Assembly: GCA_024734555.1 (NCBI GenBank)
Contig: JANPWX010000657.1
Coordinates: forward strand, 121,208 to 185,207
DNA: 64,000 nt
Direction of reading: 5' to 3'
Source: Trochalopteron elliotii
Taxonomy: Eukaryota > Chordata > Aves > Passeriformes > Leiothrichidae
The position numbers and the translations under genes were made by a program. Of this stretch, positions 11,840-23,344 are shown piece after piece. The notes under the pieces are model-generated. The model was not told where the DNA came from and did not search any database. It worked only from the letters and a program-made list of their open reading frames with translations. Each line of letters opens with the position of its first letter. Within the stretch, counting starts at the first letter, position 1.

Positions 11840-12380
11840 TGAAAGTCAGGAAGGTTGGAGAGGACCACCCAGATCATCAAGTCCAACCATTGCCTCAGCA
11901 CTGCCATGTCCACCAATAAAATAATTTCTTGGAAAACAATTTAGATCTTAGATCTGAAGATCTTTAGATCTAAATAATTTCTTGGAAAATGATTTAAATC
12001 TTGAGTCTAAAGGTCTTTAGATCTTTAAGTCTTAGAAAAGTTTTGAACGCTTCCAAGGACAGCCTTTCCACCACTTCCCTGGGAAGCCTGATCCAATGCT
12101 TGACCACCTTTTCCATGGATGAATTTTTGGATAAACCCTAAAAACAAACTCCATCCCATATCCTGGTGGGAGCAGTGCGTGGATGCCTTTAGATCTTCAA
12201 TCTAATGATCTTTAGATCTTAAAATCTTAGAAATGTTTTGAACACTTCCAAGGACAGCCATTCCACCACTTCCCTGGGCAGCCTGATCCAATGCTTGACC
12301 ACCCTTTCCGTGGATGAATTTTTGGATAAACCCTAAAAACAAACTCCATCCCATATCCTGCCGGGAGCAGAGCACAGATG
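11840..12380 (-). mobile_element. CR1 LINE fragment with internal tandem duplication
   Basis: The reverse CR1 3' end is at 11845-11915 (GACCACCCAGATCATCAAGTC, CCAACCATTGCC). CR1 body sequence (CCACTTCCCTGGGAAGCCTG, ATGGATGAATTTTTGG) appears twice, at about 12041-12185 and 12236-12380, with a 195-bp period. Between them and the 3' end lies sequence rich in the palindrome AGATCT. Confidence 0.82.
11920..12036. repeat. AGATCT-rich imperfect repeat
   Basis: Two units beginning ATAATTTCTTGGAAAA (about 11920 and 11972) carry clustered AGATCT/AGATCTT motifs, followed by a third degenerate one at about 12190-12235. It splits the CR1 copy around it. Confidence 0.7.
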
Positions 12381-13935
12381 AGTCACTCCAGACATTGCAT
12401 TTGGGTCTTGCTCCTGAGGCTGTTTGATCCTTTTGCTGCTCCCTAACCTTTGTCCTGCCTCCCAAATTTCCATTTGTGTCCACGCCGCCGTTCCCGACCC
12501 TCGGCTGCTGTGCCAAATTTTTCTGTGACTGTATCACTCCGTATCTGAGCTGCAAACCTCAACCACGGCTTCAGATCTATCAAGAGAACATATGGAGAGC
12601 TGCTTTTTATATTTTGGCCCCCAGCAGTAACCTCAGAATTTTCCCACATGCTGAGATGAGGCATCGTTCATTTTTAGAACCCGTCTTTTCTCTCCTTATT
12701 TAGGGATGTTTCACTATTGGCTCATTGGGGGTTTTGGGGTTTTTGTTTTTTTTTTTTGGTCAGTTCTGGAGTGGTTGGGTCACTTGGTGCCATCATGGGG
12801 CGAACAGCACAGTGAACATTTGTTTCCACATTATTAATCAGGTCTTTTTACAACCCCAAAGGTGCTGATGACTGTGCTGGGAAGTTTTGATTATTCACTG
12901 ACCCTCAAAAACACAGTAGAGAAGGCCAAGATTGTCCTTTTTGTCTGTTTATTCATCAGGATTCAGGGAGAAAAAAGGAAGAGGGGGGAAAGAGTGAAAA
13001 GCATCTGTGACACTTCTGCTATGAATAGCAGAGCAGAGGAGAAGGCCACGTCCACAATTTTGAATGCATTTCCTTTTTAAAAGATTAAAAATGCAGCTTC
13101 TCTCCAGGAGCAAAGTAAGTTATCCATGGAGCAGGTCGAAGGGGACCCATGGCAAAGATGATCTCGTGGTCCTGTTCACTAAAATAAAAGTAAAATCAGG
13201 AAAACCAGGGGCAGCTGCTTCTCAGAGAGGGGATGGGCCTTTGGATGGGCATCCCTGAGAGGGAAAGGCAGATTGCCCACCCCAGGCACAGCTGGGCTTG
13301 TTTAAAACACGGATAGAATTGACAGACAGACAGACAGACAGGCTGCTCCTAGAGGGATCACAGCTCTCCAGCCTCCTGCCAGAAATCCACGTGTTCCAAG
13401 CACTGCTGAGCAAGGCCCCGTGGAATAAGGAGAAATGACCACAAATATGCCTGTGCTGGAAATTCCTGAGGAGCTGGCACTGCTGGCAGGGCTGGCTGGA
13501 AAGGGAGAAGCCAAATCCATGAGGAGCATCCTGGGCAAGGGGGGAGTTTGCCGAGCATCCAAACCAATCCTGCCTAGAGCCGTTTGGAAAAGGGATTTTC
13601 TGTTTTATACACAACTTTTCCAAAGCTGTGAGTGTCCCTTCAGAGGAAGGACCCACTGCTGTGGGACTGGGGCACCTGCAGGGTCTCATGGACCTCTGCT
13701 CACTCTCAGTGGATCAAAACTCAAAGTTGGAGCCTCAATTCAAGGAAATCACAGCCTGGGAGACAGAAATTAAGTTAATGTTAACCAGAGAGTTTTCCAA
13801 GATCTAATATCTTCCCTTCTCTTTAAGAATGAACAATTTGGAGAAAAATGGGACAGTTTAATTTTTTTTGTGCTTTTTATTCTGAAGCTGACAATGAGGA
13901 CATCATGGAGGAAAATCCCATAGAGCACTGGGATT
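12381..13935. other. intergenic, no gene seen
   Basis: Contains a T-tract (12747-12758) and a short (GACA)n run (13319-13341). A 155-codon minus frame at 13222-13689 shows no recognised domain and contains ordinary low-complexity composition. Confidence 0.55.
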
Positions 13936-14112
13936 GAACAAATGTATTCCAGAAAGCAAACATATTCCAGAGAGCAAACATATTCCAGAAAGCAAACATA
14001 TTTCAGAGAATAAACATATTCCAGAGAAGAAACATTCCAGAGAACAAGCATGTTCCAGAAAACAAACATATTCCAGAAAACAAACATATTCCAGAGAATA
14101 AACATATTCCAG
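13936..14112. repeat. 18-bp minisatellite (~10 units)
   Basis: Unit close to AACATATTCCAGAAAGCA. The period is a multiple of 3, so the minus strand reads as a hexapeptide repeat (YVCFLE-like); not a gene. One or two units are shortened. Confidence 0.9.
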
Positions 14113-14343
14113 CCTCCAGGTGCAGCACATAAGATAAACATGAGTGCCATAATCTCAGGAGAGCCATTTCCTGCTCCTTCAGTCGTCCATCCTTCCTCAG
14201 AATTTGGATTTAGGGTTGGATCCCAAAAGGAGCCTCAATGCCCTTGATAAGGTGCCTGTTCAGACACCACCCCAAACTGAACATGAAGTCTCCCTCCATC
14301 CTATTTTAACCAACACCCACTGATCTGTCCTGATCCCACACTG

Positions 14344-14577
14344 TGAAATCCAAATTTAATACCTCCAATGGGCTGGACACTATGAAATCCAGATTTAATA
14401 TCTCCAATGTGTTGGACACTATGAAATCCAGATTTAATACCTCCAATGGACTGGACACTATGAAATCCAGATTTAATATTCCCAATGGGTTGGACACTAT
14501 GAAATCCAAATTTAATATCTCCAGTGGGTTGGACACTATGAAATCCAAATTTAATATCCCCAATGGGTTGGCCAAAT
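14344..14577. repeat. 39-bp minisatellite (6 units)
   Basis: Units starting TGAAATCC at 14344, 14383, 14422, 14461, 14500 and 14539, exactly 39 bp apart, each with TTTAATA and CCAATGGGTTGGACACTA. A 13-residue repeat results in both strands; the open frames are a consequence of period 39. Confidence 0.95.
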
Positions 14578-16535
14578 TCAGGGAAATGCTTTTTATCCCT
14601 GGGCCACCATGGAGAGATGACAATGGCCAGGCTGAATTTTGGGTTCTGTTTCCATCAGCACTGCAAGACCTGAAGGTAGATCAGATCTTTGATGAACACG
14701 TTGGACACTGAACATCACTGTTGCATTTCCATGAGGATTGAGGAAGAAATTGCAGTTTTCCACATGGAGGAAGGGCTGCATGGCCTTTCTCAATTTGGGA
14801 AATGGGATTTTAGTCCTGACTAATCTTTTTTTTCTTCTCCCTGCTTCCTGTCTCCTAAACTCTAGACCATCAACCTTTTTCCTCGCTGTGGAAAGATCCA
14901 AACCCCCATTTGTCCCAGATAACATATTTTGGATTGTTTGATACCACACTGCTGTGTTTCCAATTAGGTCTCCTTGCTTTTATCTTTCTCTGTGTAATCT
15001 ATTCAGTCCCTCCCCCTAATTAGAACCTTATTTGCCTTTTTCCCCTCATTTCAGCAGTGTTTATCCTTCACATTGTTCCCTCCATCTCTGCTCAGCGAGA
15101 CTGACTTCTGTTATCTTTGTTTTTTAAATATATGTTTAGGTTTTGTTGGCACGGATGTTTGTTTGAGCGATCCAACTATTCATTACAGACCTCATGATTT
15201 TCCACAGTAAATTTTGGAGGCAATCAACACAGATCAACATTATTTCATGTCTCATTCCACATTCTTTCGGAGAGTTATGTGTTATGAACAGCCCAATGCT
15301 TCAGATTATTACCTTCCACGCACAAGATACCCTCAGAATCAGAGGATATCTGATGATATTCCGATGGCTAGACTTCCAGATGTTTTATTTTATTTATCCT
15401 ACTTGGCTTGTTTTCTAGGACCGAGTCCAAACCAGCCTCGAATCTCAGGGGTTGCTCAACAAATTCTGCGAGGGGCTGTGAAAAGTTATAAAGCAGAGGA
15501 GGGGGGGGGAAAAAGTCTTTGCACAACAAATAATTCTGCAAACTCTGGTATTGTCCTTGTGTATTTAAAATAAACATTGATTAATGACATTGTGAGAAGA
15601 TTAATGAGGAATTTTAACATGGACTTTTGGGACAGCGTAGAAATTCCCAAAATAAACGGATTTCTTGCTGACACGAGTCAGGAAGAAACTTCCCAAGGGC
15701 AGCTTTGCTGTAAGTGTTATTAGGAATATTTTTTCCTGTAGAAGATGGCACTTGTCTCTGGGAGTCAGGAGAGGTTCTGGATGTGTATTTGAGTCAGGAT
15801 ATCAGCCTCCATTCCCAGAAGATAAATGGAACAAAGAAGAGAGGAAGAAAACCACATGCTGTGGTGTCCTCTTGGCTGTGTGGAGGAGCTTGGAACCGAG
15901 GAGAACCTTCCTGGAAGGAATTACCACGTCCACCTGAGCAAGGAGCATATCCTGAGGTGAACAAAGAGGTAAAAGAGGCCCAAGGGACTCAAAATTAGGC
16001 AGAATAAGCAAGCCAGTAAGACCACAATTAATAATTTCACCTCAGTGGGTAAAGACATTGACCCATTTCACTTACTGATAGGCAAGAGGAGTATTTTCAT
16101 GTATTTTCATAAAATGATTTCTGAGAAGAAACCGTTTCAGTCCACTCTGCTTTCCCTGTAGATCCTTCCTGCTTTTGGTATAAAATGAGGCAATTCAGGG
16201 GCTTGGAATTAAGCATTTGCATTTAGGTGGGGGGGGGTTTCTCTTCCAGAAGAGCCTAATTCCACCAGAAAAATCACCAGATTAGTGGTGGGCACCATCA
16301 TGGTTTGGTTATCCGGAGAAAATCTGCATTGTTTGGTAGTTTTGGAGGCACCATCCCATTCCCTTGAGCTCATGGGATGGGAACCTCCCCAGGGAGGAGG
16401 AATCTTCTGGTTCTGGATCTGGATTGGGAGGGAAGTTTGTGGTGGTGCCAGTGATCCAGATCCAGAAAAAAAGGGGTCTCATTTATCCCTGTGTGATCTC
16501 CCAGCACTGTGAGATAGAAACCAACCCTGGGAGTG
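14578..16535. other. intergenic, no gene seen
   Basis: Unique-looking sequence. The stretch at about 15120-15480 is repeat-free and AT-rich, but I cannot tell whether it is conserved. Confidence 0.55.
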
Positions 16536-16539
16536 TCCA

Positions 16540-16655
16540 AAAGGTCTGTGGATGTGGCACTTGGGGACGTGGATTGGTGGTGGGCTTGGCACTGCTGGGG
16601 AATGATCCTGGAGGGTTTTTCCAGCCTTAATGATCCCATGATTCCACGATTTGGA
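16540..16655 (+). mobile_element. CR1 LINE 3' end fragment
   Basis: GATGTGGCACTTGGGGACGT, then GGTGGGCTTGGCACTGCTGG, GGTTTTTCCAGCC and ATGATTCCACGATT follow the order of the CR1 3' end. Confidence 0.8.
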
Positions 16656-18190
16656 TGATCCACAGAATCATCCAAACACGATTCTGTTCCTTCCAGCGGG
16701 AATCACGAGTTCAGTCACAGGTGAATCCCTGGTCACCTGCACTGTCCCTCCATGATTCCCATGAATTTTCAGCTGCCAAATCATGGATACAAGGCTGAAC
16801 CAACCACATGACCAAGCGCACAGTCCAGTCTTGTCAAGTTGCTCTGGAATTCCTCTCAGCAGGTTTTGTGGCCTTGATTCCTCACAGCAACACCAGCAGG
16901 GCTCTTGGGAAAGGCAGCAAAATCAGACAAAAGGAGACAAAAATAAACCGATTTTTGGGAGTGTTCGAGGAAGTTTAGAAGCCTTTTTTAATTATTAAAT
17001 TTAATAATTTAAGCTTTAATAATAAGCCTTAATTTTAAGCCTTCCCCCCCCTCCCAGTTTCATGTAGATGTCTTTTCTTTCAAATCGAGTTTGAAATCCA
17101 CAATACCAAAATAAAAAAATAAAAAAAAAAAAAAAGAAGAAAAAAAAAAAAAAAGAAAAGGTAGGAAATTTGAGGATTTTCCCACCCCACCCCACTTTCA
17201 ACAGCTTCCAAACCTTTTTTACTACAACGGCCTGAGAGGGCTCTTTATTTTTACAGCTGCTGCATACCTACTTCTCCTCGCTGGAAGACGCACACGCAGC
17301 TCCAGCGATCCTAATCTTTTCATTCCAGGAAAGGAACCAGCTGTAAATCCACTGAAGCAGGATCGGGATACAGCACCAGGGCTGTTGTTCTGCCCTCCTG
17401 CTGCTTAAGACTTCCCCTGAACCTCTCTCACACTCAGCCCTGTCCTGGCTCCAGGAGCCTGTGCTCTAAAAAAATCCCCTTCCCATCTCCCAGTCCGGCC
17501 CTTAAAGACATTGGAATTAGGATTTTCCTAATTCCAGCCCTGGAAAGCAGCACTGGAGTCAGGTTTAGATGGGAGTTGGTTCCTTCCACCCTGAGAGCAC
17601 CCGAGAGAGAGGGGCTTGGTTTGCATCCGCTCCCAATTTCCAAACAAATGGAATTTCAGGGATAAACTGACTCCGTGCCCCCTCCCTGTCCCTGGGTGAT
17701 GCAAATGAATTTATTTAATGATGTGCAGAGCTTGAAAAGCACTGTTTCTATCCTGCTTTTTCTCCAAGCAGGATTTTCCTGCTATCCCTGCTGATGTCTT
17801 GTCACAGGGCAGGGTGTAAGAAGAACAAAAAATACTGGCATTAGCTGAAAAAAAAAAAAAAACCCCACCAAAAAACAACAACAAAAAAACCCCTATTGAT
17901 GTTTGAAAAGAGCGAGAATTTCCCTGCACCCCTGGAAAACTTCTCAGGGAGTCACCTTGTATCCATGAAAACGTCACCTCCAGGGCGAGTCTTTCCCAAA
18001 TTTTGGCGGTAACCTGGCGCCGAGTGTGTACAAACAGTCACAATGAGTGCTTAGCAACCCCTCCTGCCAACCCCGGCAGGGGCAGAGGGAACAAAAAATG
18101 TGTGTGGAGCTCTCCAGCTCTTCCTGCAAGGAAAATAAAGAGGCGAGGGACAGTAAAACCTGCCTGGGCTGATGGGGAGGAAGAGCAGGA
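16656..18190. other. intergenic, no gene seen
   Basis: Contains an A-rich tract (17105-17160) and a second at 17849-17898. No transposon or coding frame is recognised. Confidence 0.55.
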
Positions 18191-18597
18191 CCCCTTTCCC
18201 ACTTTTCCTCTTTCCCTCTTTTCCTCTTTCCCTCTTTCCCTCTTTCCCTCTTTTCCTCTTTTCCTCTCTTCCTCTTCCTCTTCCTTTCTTTCTCTTTCCC
18301 TCTTTCCCTCTTCTCCTCTTTTTCTCTTTCCTTCTTTCCCTTTCCCTCTTTTCCTCTTTTCCTCTCTTCCTCTTCCTCTTTCTCTCTTTCTCTCTTTCTC
18401 TCTTTCCTCTCTTCCCCTCTTTCTCTCTTTTCCTTTTTCCCCCTTTCCCTTTGCCTCTTCTCCTTTTTCCCTCTTTCTCTCTTTCCCTCTTCCCCTTTTT
18501 CCCTTTTTCCCTCTTTTCCTCTTTGCCTCTTCCCCTTTTTCCCTCTTCTCCTCTTCCCCTCTTTTCCTTTTTCTCTCTTTCCCTCTCTCTCTTTCCC
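18191..18597. repeat. homopyrimidine (CTTT/CCTTTT/TCCTCT) tract
   Basis: About 405 bp almost wholly C/T on the plus strand, with few purine interruptions (near 18201, 18452, 18513). Built from TTTCCCTC and CTCTTTTC words. It gives long Lys/Arg/Glu-rich frames on minus and Ser/Phe/Leu-rich frames on plus, which are artefacts. Confidence 0.95.
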
Positions 18598-18696
18598 TGC
18601 TGTCAACATAAGCCTGTCTTTGTTTTCTTGGACTTGGCAAGTCTGATCTGGGGTCCAGAGAACCTCTTAAAAGGTCCTCAGTAAAAGGGGCATGAA

Positions 18697-18940
18697 TGAA
18701 ATATAAATATAAATAAATACATATATATATTATGTGTATTTTATATATAAAAATATAAATAAAATAAAAATAAAATAAAAATAAAACAACCAGAACTATA
18801 ACTAAATATAACCATAAATATAACCATAAATATAACCATAAATATAACCATAAATATAAATATAAATATAAATATAAATATAAATATAAATATAAATATA
18901 AATATAAATATAAAATATAAAATATAAAATATAAATATAC
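18697..18940. repeat. AT-rich microsatellite complex (TAAATA)n and AACCATAAATAT
   Basis: Begins as ATATAAATA/TATATA, becomes AAATA units, then four AACCATAAATAT 12-mers (18812-18855), then a pure (TAAATA)n run to about 18920. Confidence 0.93.
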
Positions 18941-19450
18941 ACTCATGTGGCACCTCAGCATAAAATCTGGGTTTTTTGGTCAGGAAAAAGAATTTCTTCA
19001 CTGGGGGCAGTTACAGGGAGATAGGCCTGTGTGTCACCAGGACAATGTCCATTTGTCACCAGCTTCTCTTTCCTGGAGTCTCCTGAGTACATTGAACAGC
19101 CTTTAAAATCCACAGCCTGGAATGTGAAATCCCAACCCCTGTTGGCAATGTCACCTCATTGCTCACCTGGGGACAACAGTGCTGAATCCTTCACCCTCAC
19201 ATGGCACCTCAGCATATTTGATTAATATTATTTTATTTTCTATTTTTATTTTTATTTTCATTTTTTTAATTATTTTTCTTTATTTTTTATTTATTATTCA
19301 GGAGAAAAGAATTTCTTCACTGGGGACAGTTATGGGAAGATGGGCATGCGTGTCACCAGGATGATGTTCATTTGTCACCAGCTTCTCCTCTTTCCTGGAG
19401 TCTCCTGAATGCATTAAACTGCCTTTTAAAACCCTGGAATGTGAAATGTT
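18941..19450. repeat. diverged tandem duplication (~190 bp unit)
   Basis: 18941-19130 and 19196-19448 share TGGCACCTCAGCAT, GAATTTCTTCACTGGGG, TTTGTCACCAGCTTCTC, TTTCCTGGAGTCTCCTGA and GGAATGTGAAAT in the same order. Copy 2 has a T/A-rich insertion (about 19220-19300) where copy 1 reads straight through, and copy 1 is itself preceded by the AT repeat. Confidence 0.85.
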
Positions 19451-19768
19451 ACTGAGTGGGTGTTAATGACTCCCAGTCAAAACTCAGAGACCAGGCACTG
19501 TGCAGTTCCTTAACAAGCATCCAACAAGCACAGCACAACCCTTGTGAGTTATGCTTGGAAAAATCCTTCAAATATTTGCGAGTTGGAATATATTTGAAAT
19601 TACTACTCTTGGGTAGCCTCCTCCTGCAGACATCCTCCTTCCTGCTGCTGGAATCCCACTCGTGTTCCTTCCCAGGTAATTTATCCAAATGGAGAGTTGA
19701 CTGCAGGATGTCCTCAGAGCTGGAGAAGGATGGCAGGATCTCAGGTATTCACCTGGTGAAAGGTGAAC

Positions 19769-20003
19769 ACCTTCAGCAGACCCTCTCTGGTGCATCTTGA
19801 AGATGAGTTTAGATAAAAACATTTAAATTTACTCCCATCCCAGCAGCATTTCAGCCTTGGGATTCATACCTGCCTCAGCTCTGTGCAGACCCTTCAGCAG
19901 ACCCTCTCTGGTGTCCCTTGAAGATGGATTTAGCTGGAGACATTTAAAAATTTCTCCCATCCCAGCAGCATTTCAGCCTTGGGATTAATACCTGCCTCAG
20001 ATA
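19769..20003. repeat. 121-bp tandem duplication
   Basis: CTTCAGCAGACCCTCTCTGG occurs at 19771 and 19892; both copies continue through AGATG(A/G) to TCCCATCCCAGCAGCATTTC and TACCTGCCTCAG. Confidence 0.9.
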
Positions 20004-20805
20004 ACGTGACACAAACCCATAAAAAGGCAACCTGGACCACACAACACCAATTTCTCCTGCTCCTGCATCCACCAATTCCCTCCGTGATCTGTCTCTCCTG
20101 CCCGTGCCTGTGCTGTGTCCCAGCCTTTACAAATGTCAGCTGAAAGGGACACCAGCTGCTCTGCAATCCTCAGAGGCAATTTCTAGGCACAGCTCATAAA
20201 TACCAGCCCTTAAATTTGGCTCTGTCTGAGCCTTTCTAGCCCTGCTCCGCTGCCCTGCTCTCCACGTCTGCGAGGATTAAAGCTCCCCCCAGCCCTGCCC
20301 CTCCCCTGCCTTTGATCCTTTTGTCTGGCCTGAAGAAATCCAAGCTGAGATAGAAAGCATGTGGGATACATCAGCCTGGTAGAGAGCTCCTCTCGTGTAT
20401 TAGCCTTCTTCTGGAGGAGTGAGATTTTTGTGGTATGATGCACAGAGCCAAACCTGCCAGCATTCCCTGGAAAGCAAGGAGAACCGGGAGAGAAGGGGGT
20501 GGGGAGAAAAAAAATCTGAGCTCATTATTTGAGACCTGAACATGTCATTATACAAATATATCCTCATCATTAAAAAAAAACACCCACCCAGCTGATTTCC
20601 CCATTGCCACCCTGCTCAGGGGGCCCTGAGGGATGAGGGTTGGAGGGTTGGAGGCTGGGAATATTGATCCCTTTGGAGGGTGAGGGCTGGGCTTGGCCGT
20701 GCCGCTGAGGAGGAACAGCTGGAGGGAGCATTCCTGAGCACAGCAACAGCTGGATGCCCCTGCAGCCATCCCAGCCACATCTGGCAGAGGCACGGCAGTG
20801 CTGCC
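20004..20805. other. intergenic, no gene seen
   Basis: Moderately GC-rich unique sequence with a purine patch around 20468-20512. No feature recognised. Confidence 0.55.
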
Positions 20806-21625
20806 ACAGCTCCTCAGGCTCTACAGAACTCCTTCCGTGGGTTTTTCCCTCCCATCAAATCCTCAGGCTCTTCAGAGCTGCTTCCATGGGTTATTTCCCT
20901 TCCATCAAACCCTCAGGCTCTCCAGAGCTGCTTCAAGAGGGTTTTTCCCCACTCATCAAATCCTCAGGATCTCCAGAGCTGCTTCCAGGGGTTTTTCCCC
21001 ACTCATCAAATCCTCAGGATCTCCAGAGCTGCTTCCATGGGTTTTTCCCCACCCCCCCATCAAATCCTCAGCCTCTGCTTTCCTGCTCTGCTTCCAGGGG
21101 TTCTTTCCCTCCCATCAAATCCTTAGGCTTCCCTTTCCAGCACTGCTTCCATAGGTTTTTTCCCTCCCATTAAATCCTCAGACTCCCCTTTCCTGCTCTG
21201 CTTCTTTGGGTTATTTATTTCCCTCCCATCAAACTCCCAGGCTCCCTTTTCCTGCACTGCTTCCAGGGGCTCTTTTCCTCTCCCAAAATCCTCAGGCTCG
21301 CGTTTCCTGCTCTTCTTCCATGGGTTATTTCCCTCCCATCAAACCCTCAGGCTCTCCAGAGCTGCTTCCATGGGTTTTTCCCCCTCTGCCAAACCCTCAG
21401 CCTCCCCTTTCCAATGCTGCTTCCGTGGGTTATTTCCCACCCATCACATCCTCAGGCTCCCCTTTCCTGCTCTGCTTCCATGGGCTCTTTTCCTCCCCAA
21501 AAATCCTCAGCCTCCTCTTTCCAGCACTGCCTCCTTGGGTTATTTATTTCCCTCCCATCAAATCCTTAGCGTCCCCTCTCCTCTGCTGCTTCCAGAGGCT
21601 CTTTCCCTCCCCCAAACCCCCTCAT
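20806..21625. repeat. ~50-57 bp minisatellite (~15 units)
   Basis: Units combine CTCCAGAGCTGCTTCCATGG, GTTTTTCCC, (T/A)CCCATCAAATCCTCAGG. Central units (about 20920-21050) are 50 bp and close to identical; outer units are longer and more diverged, with TTCCTGCTCTGCTTCC in place of the first block. Proline/serine/phenylalanine-rich frames up to 161 codons come from the repeat. Confidence 0.92.
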
Positions 21626-22885
21626 CCTTCGGCAGCTCATCACCCCGACTGTCCCCGCAGGGCAGTGACACAGCGCAGCCCGGCAGGGTGACCGGGAGCC
21701 GGGGATTCCATCCCGTCCATCCCGCCTTCCCAAAATCCAGCGGCAAGCTGCAGCCAGGGCTGTTCCCAGGGGCAGCAGACGGATTCTGCTGGCTGGGTTC
21801 TGTCACACGGAGTTCCCAAAGCCGCTGCGTTCCCTCCCAAGTGAGATAACCTCTGGAACAGCAGCCCCGCTGGCGTTTAACCACACAAAGGATCCCTCTC
21901 AACTGGCCCTGGCCCCAGAGCCGTGACAAATCACTTTGCCCTGTCACAAAGGGCTTGTCACCCTCCCTCGGTGGCACTGTCCCACCTCCCTTCATGACTC
22001 CATCCCAAAAAACCTTCTCGTCCTCCCAGGCAACCTCTGGTGGCCAGAGCCAGCCCACAAACCCCGGGATGTGTGGATGACTTCTCCCTGAAAACATCCC
22101 CATACCACCACGGGGCCACAGAGGAGGGGTCAGGTCTCCAGCCCCTGAACCCAGAACCTCCTGTTCTGGCTGCAAAGCCACAGGGCTCTTTGACCAGCTG
22201 AAGGTTTCCTTTGTTAAAACTAGAAATCAAATTCTCAAAAATAGATGACTGCTCTTATTTTGGGCTGAGTCCTGGGTTTTGATTTTGTCCTGGTCAAAAT
22301 GTCTCCTTTTCTTCCACTGCAAAACACTGGCTGGGAGCCTTTGGCCCCCAGTGGAATCAGCTAATTATAAAAGTGCTAAACAGCAGAGAAATTATTCCTG
22401 AAATCTGAAATAATGGGACAGGACACAGGAGTCAGCTGAATTGCTGGAATTTTAGTGCTACTCTTGCCCACGATGTATTTGTCACCACCAAGTGTGGAGT
22501 GCTGAGGGCCTGGAGCACTTCTGGCACAGCAGGCAAGCTGCTAAGGACAATAAAGCAAAGGGCCTTAAAATCATAGATATTAGAAAACCAGGAATGACAG
22601 ACTTTTTATTTATATTGGGGAAAATGAGGCAAGACAACTGATGCATCAGAAAGAGGCTTAAAGTCTCTTTAGTGCACTAAATCCTTTATTTTCATATTTG
22701 ATTTATAATAAATCAAATGATAAATGGGTGAGCAGGAATATTACTAACATTGACATCTAATTTAATTGTTTGGAAAAGCTCCTGGTGAAATCTGGGCCAA
22801 AAGGAAGATGTTCCCAGACTATGTTTTTACAAGGCTGCAGGTTGAAGGGTGCAAAGCCCTCCAAAATGAATGCAATGCAAACATC
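21626..22885. other. intergenic, no gene seen
   Basis: The first 550 bp are GC-rich and hold a 207-codon minus frame (21558-22181) that overlaps the minisatellite and shows no known domain. The rest is AT-rich unique sequence. Confidence 0.5.
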
Positions 22886-22889
22886 ACCT

Positions 22890-23060
22890 GCACCTGGAAC
22901 AGAGGCTGTGGCTGCCCCTGGATCCCTGGAAATGTCCAAGGCCAGGCTGGACAGGGCTTGGAGCAACCTGGGATGGTGGAAGGTGTCACTGGTCATGGCA
23001 GGAGATGGAACAAGGTGACCTCTAAGGTCCTTTCCAACCCAAACCATTGATTCTATCATC
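22890..23060 (+). mobile_element. CR1 LINE 3' end
   Basis: GCTGTGGCTGCCCCTGGATC, GTCCAAGGCCAGGCTGGACA, GGAGCAACCTGGGATGGTGG and TTCCAACCCAAACCATTGA occur in CR1 order. Confidence 0.92.
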
Positions 23061-23344
23061 TGAATCCTTATTTTATGGAATTATTTCCCCTAAAACCCAA
23101 CAACAATCCGTGAGTGGCCTCAGGACATCAGCCATGAACTACATCACCCATCCAAAGAGCCAGGGGACAAAATCCAACCTCAGCTGTCCTGGGAGGTACA
23201 TCTAGGGCAAATCTGGATGAGGATAAAACACCCCAGACTGGGGTGAAAACCAAAATCAGGCTTTGAACAGCTCCATTTCCCCTTTTTCCCAGCCATGGGA
23301 TGGGAGAAAGGAGAAAGGGGAAAAGGGGAGAAGGGGAAAAGGAA

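Noticed and set aside
13222..13689. 155-codon minus frame without obvious repeat
   Set aside because: Overlapping open frames on both strands, no domain, no splice or promoter context; expected by chance in moderately GC-rich DNA.
18003..18961. Lys/Arg/Glu-rich 307-codon minus frame and Ser/Phe/Leu-rich plus frames
   Set aside because: Translation of the homopyrimidine/homopurine tract and AT repeats; no start context, domain or unique sequence.
20680..21849. Ser/Pro/Phe-rich 139-161 codon frames
   Set aside because: All derive from the ~50-bp minisatellite.
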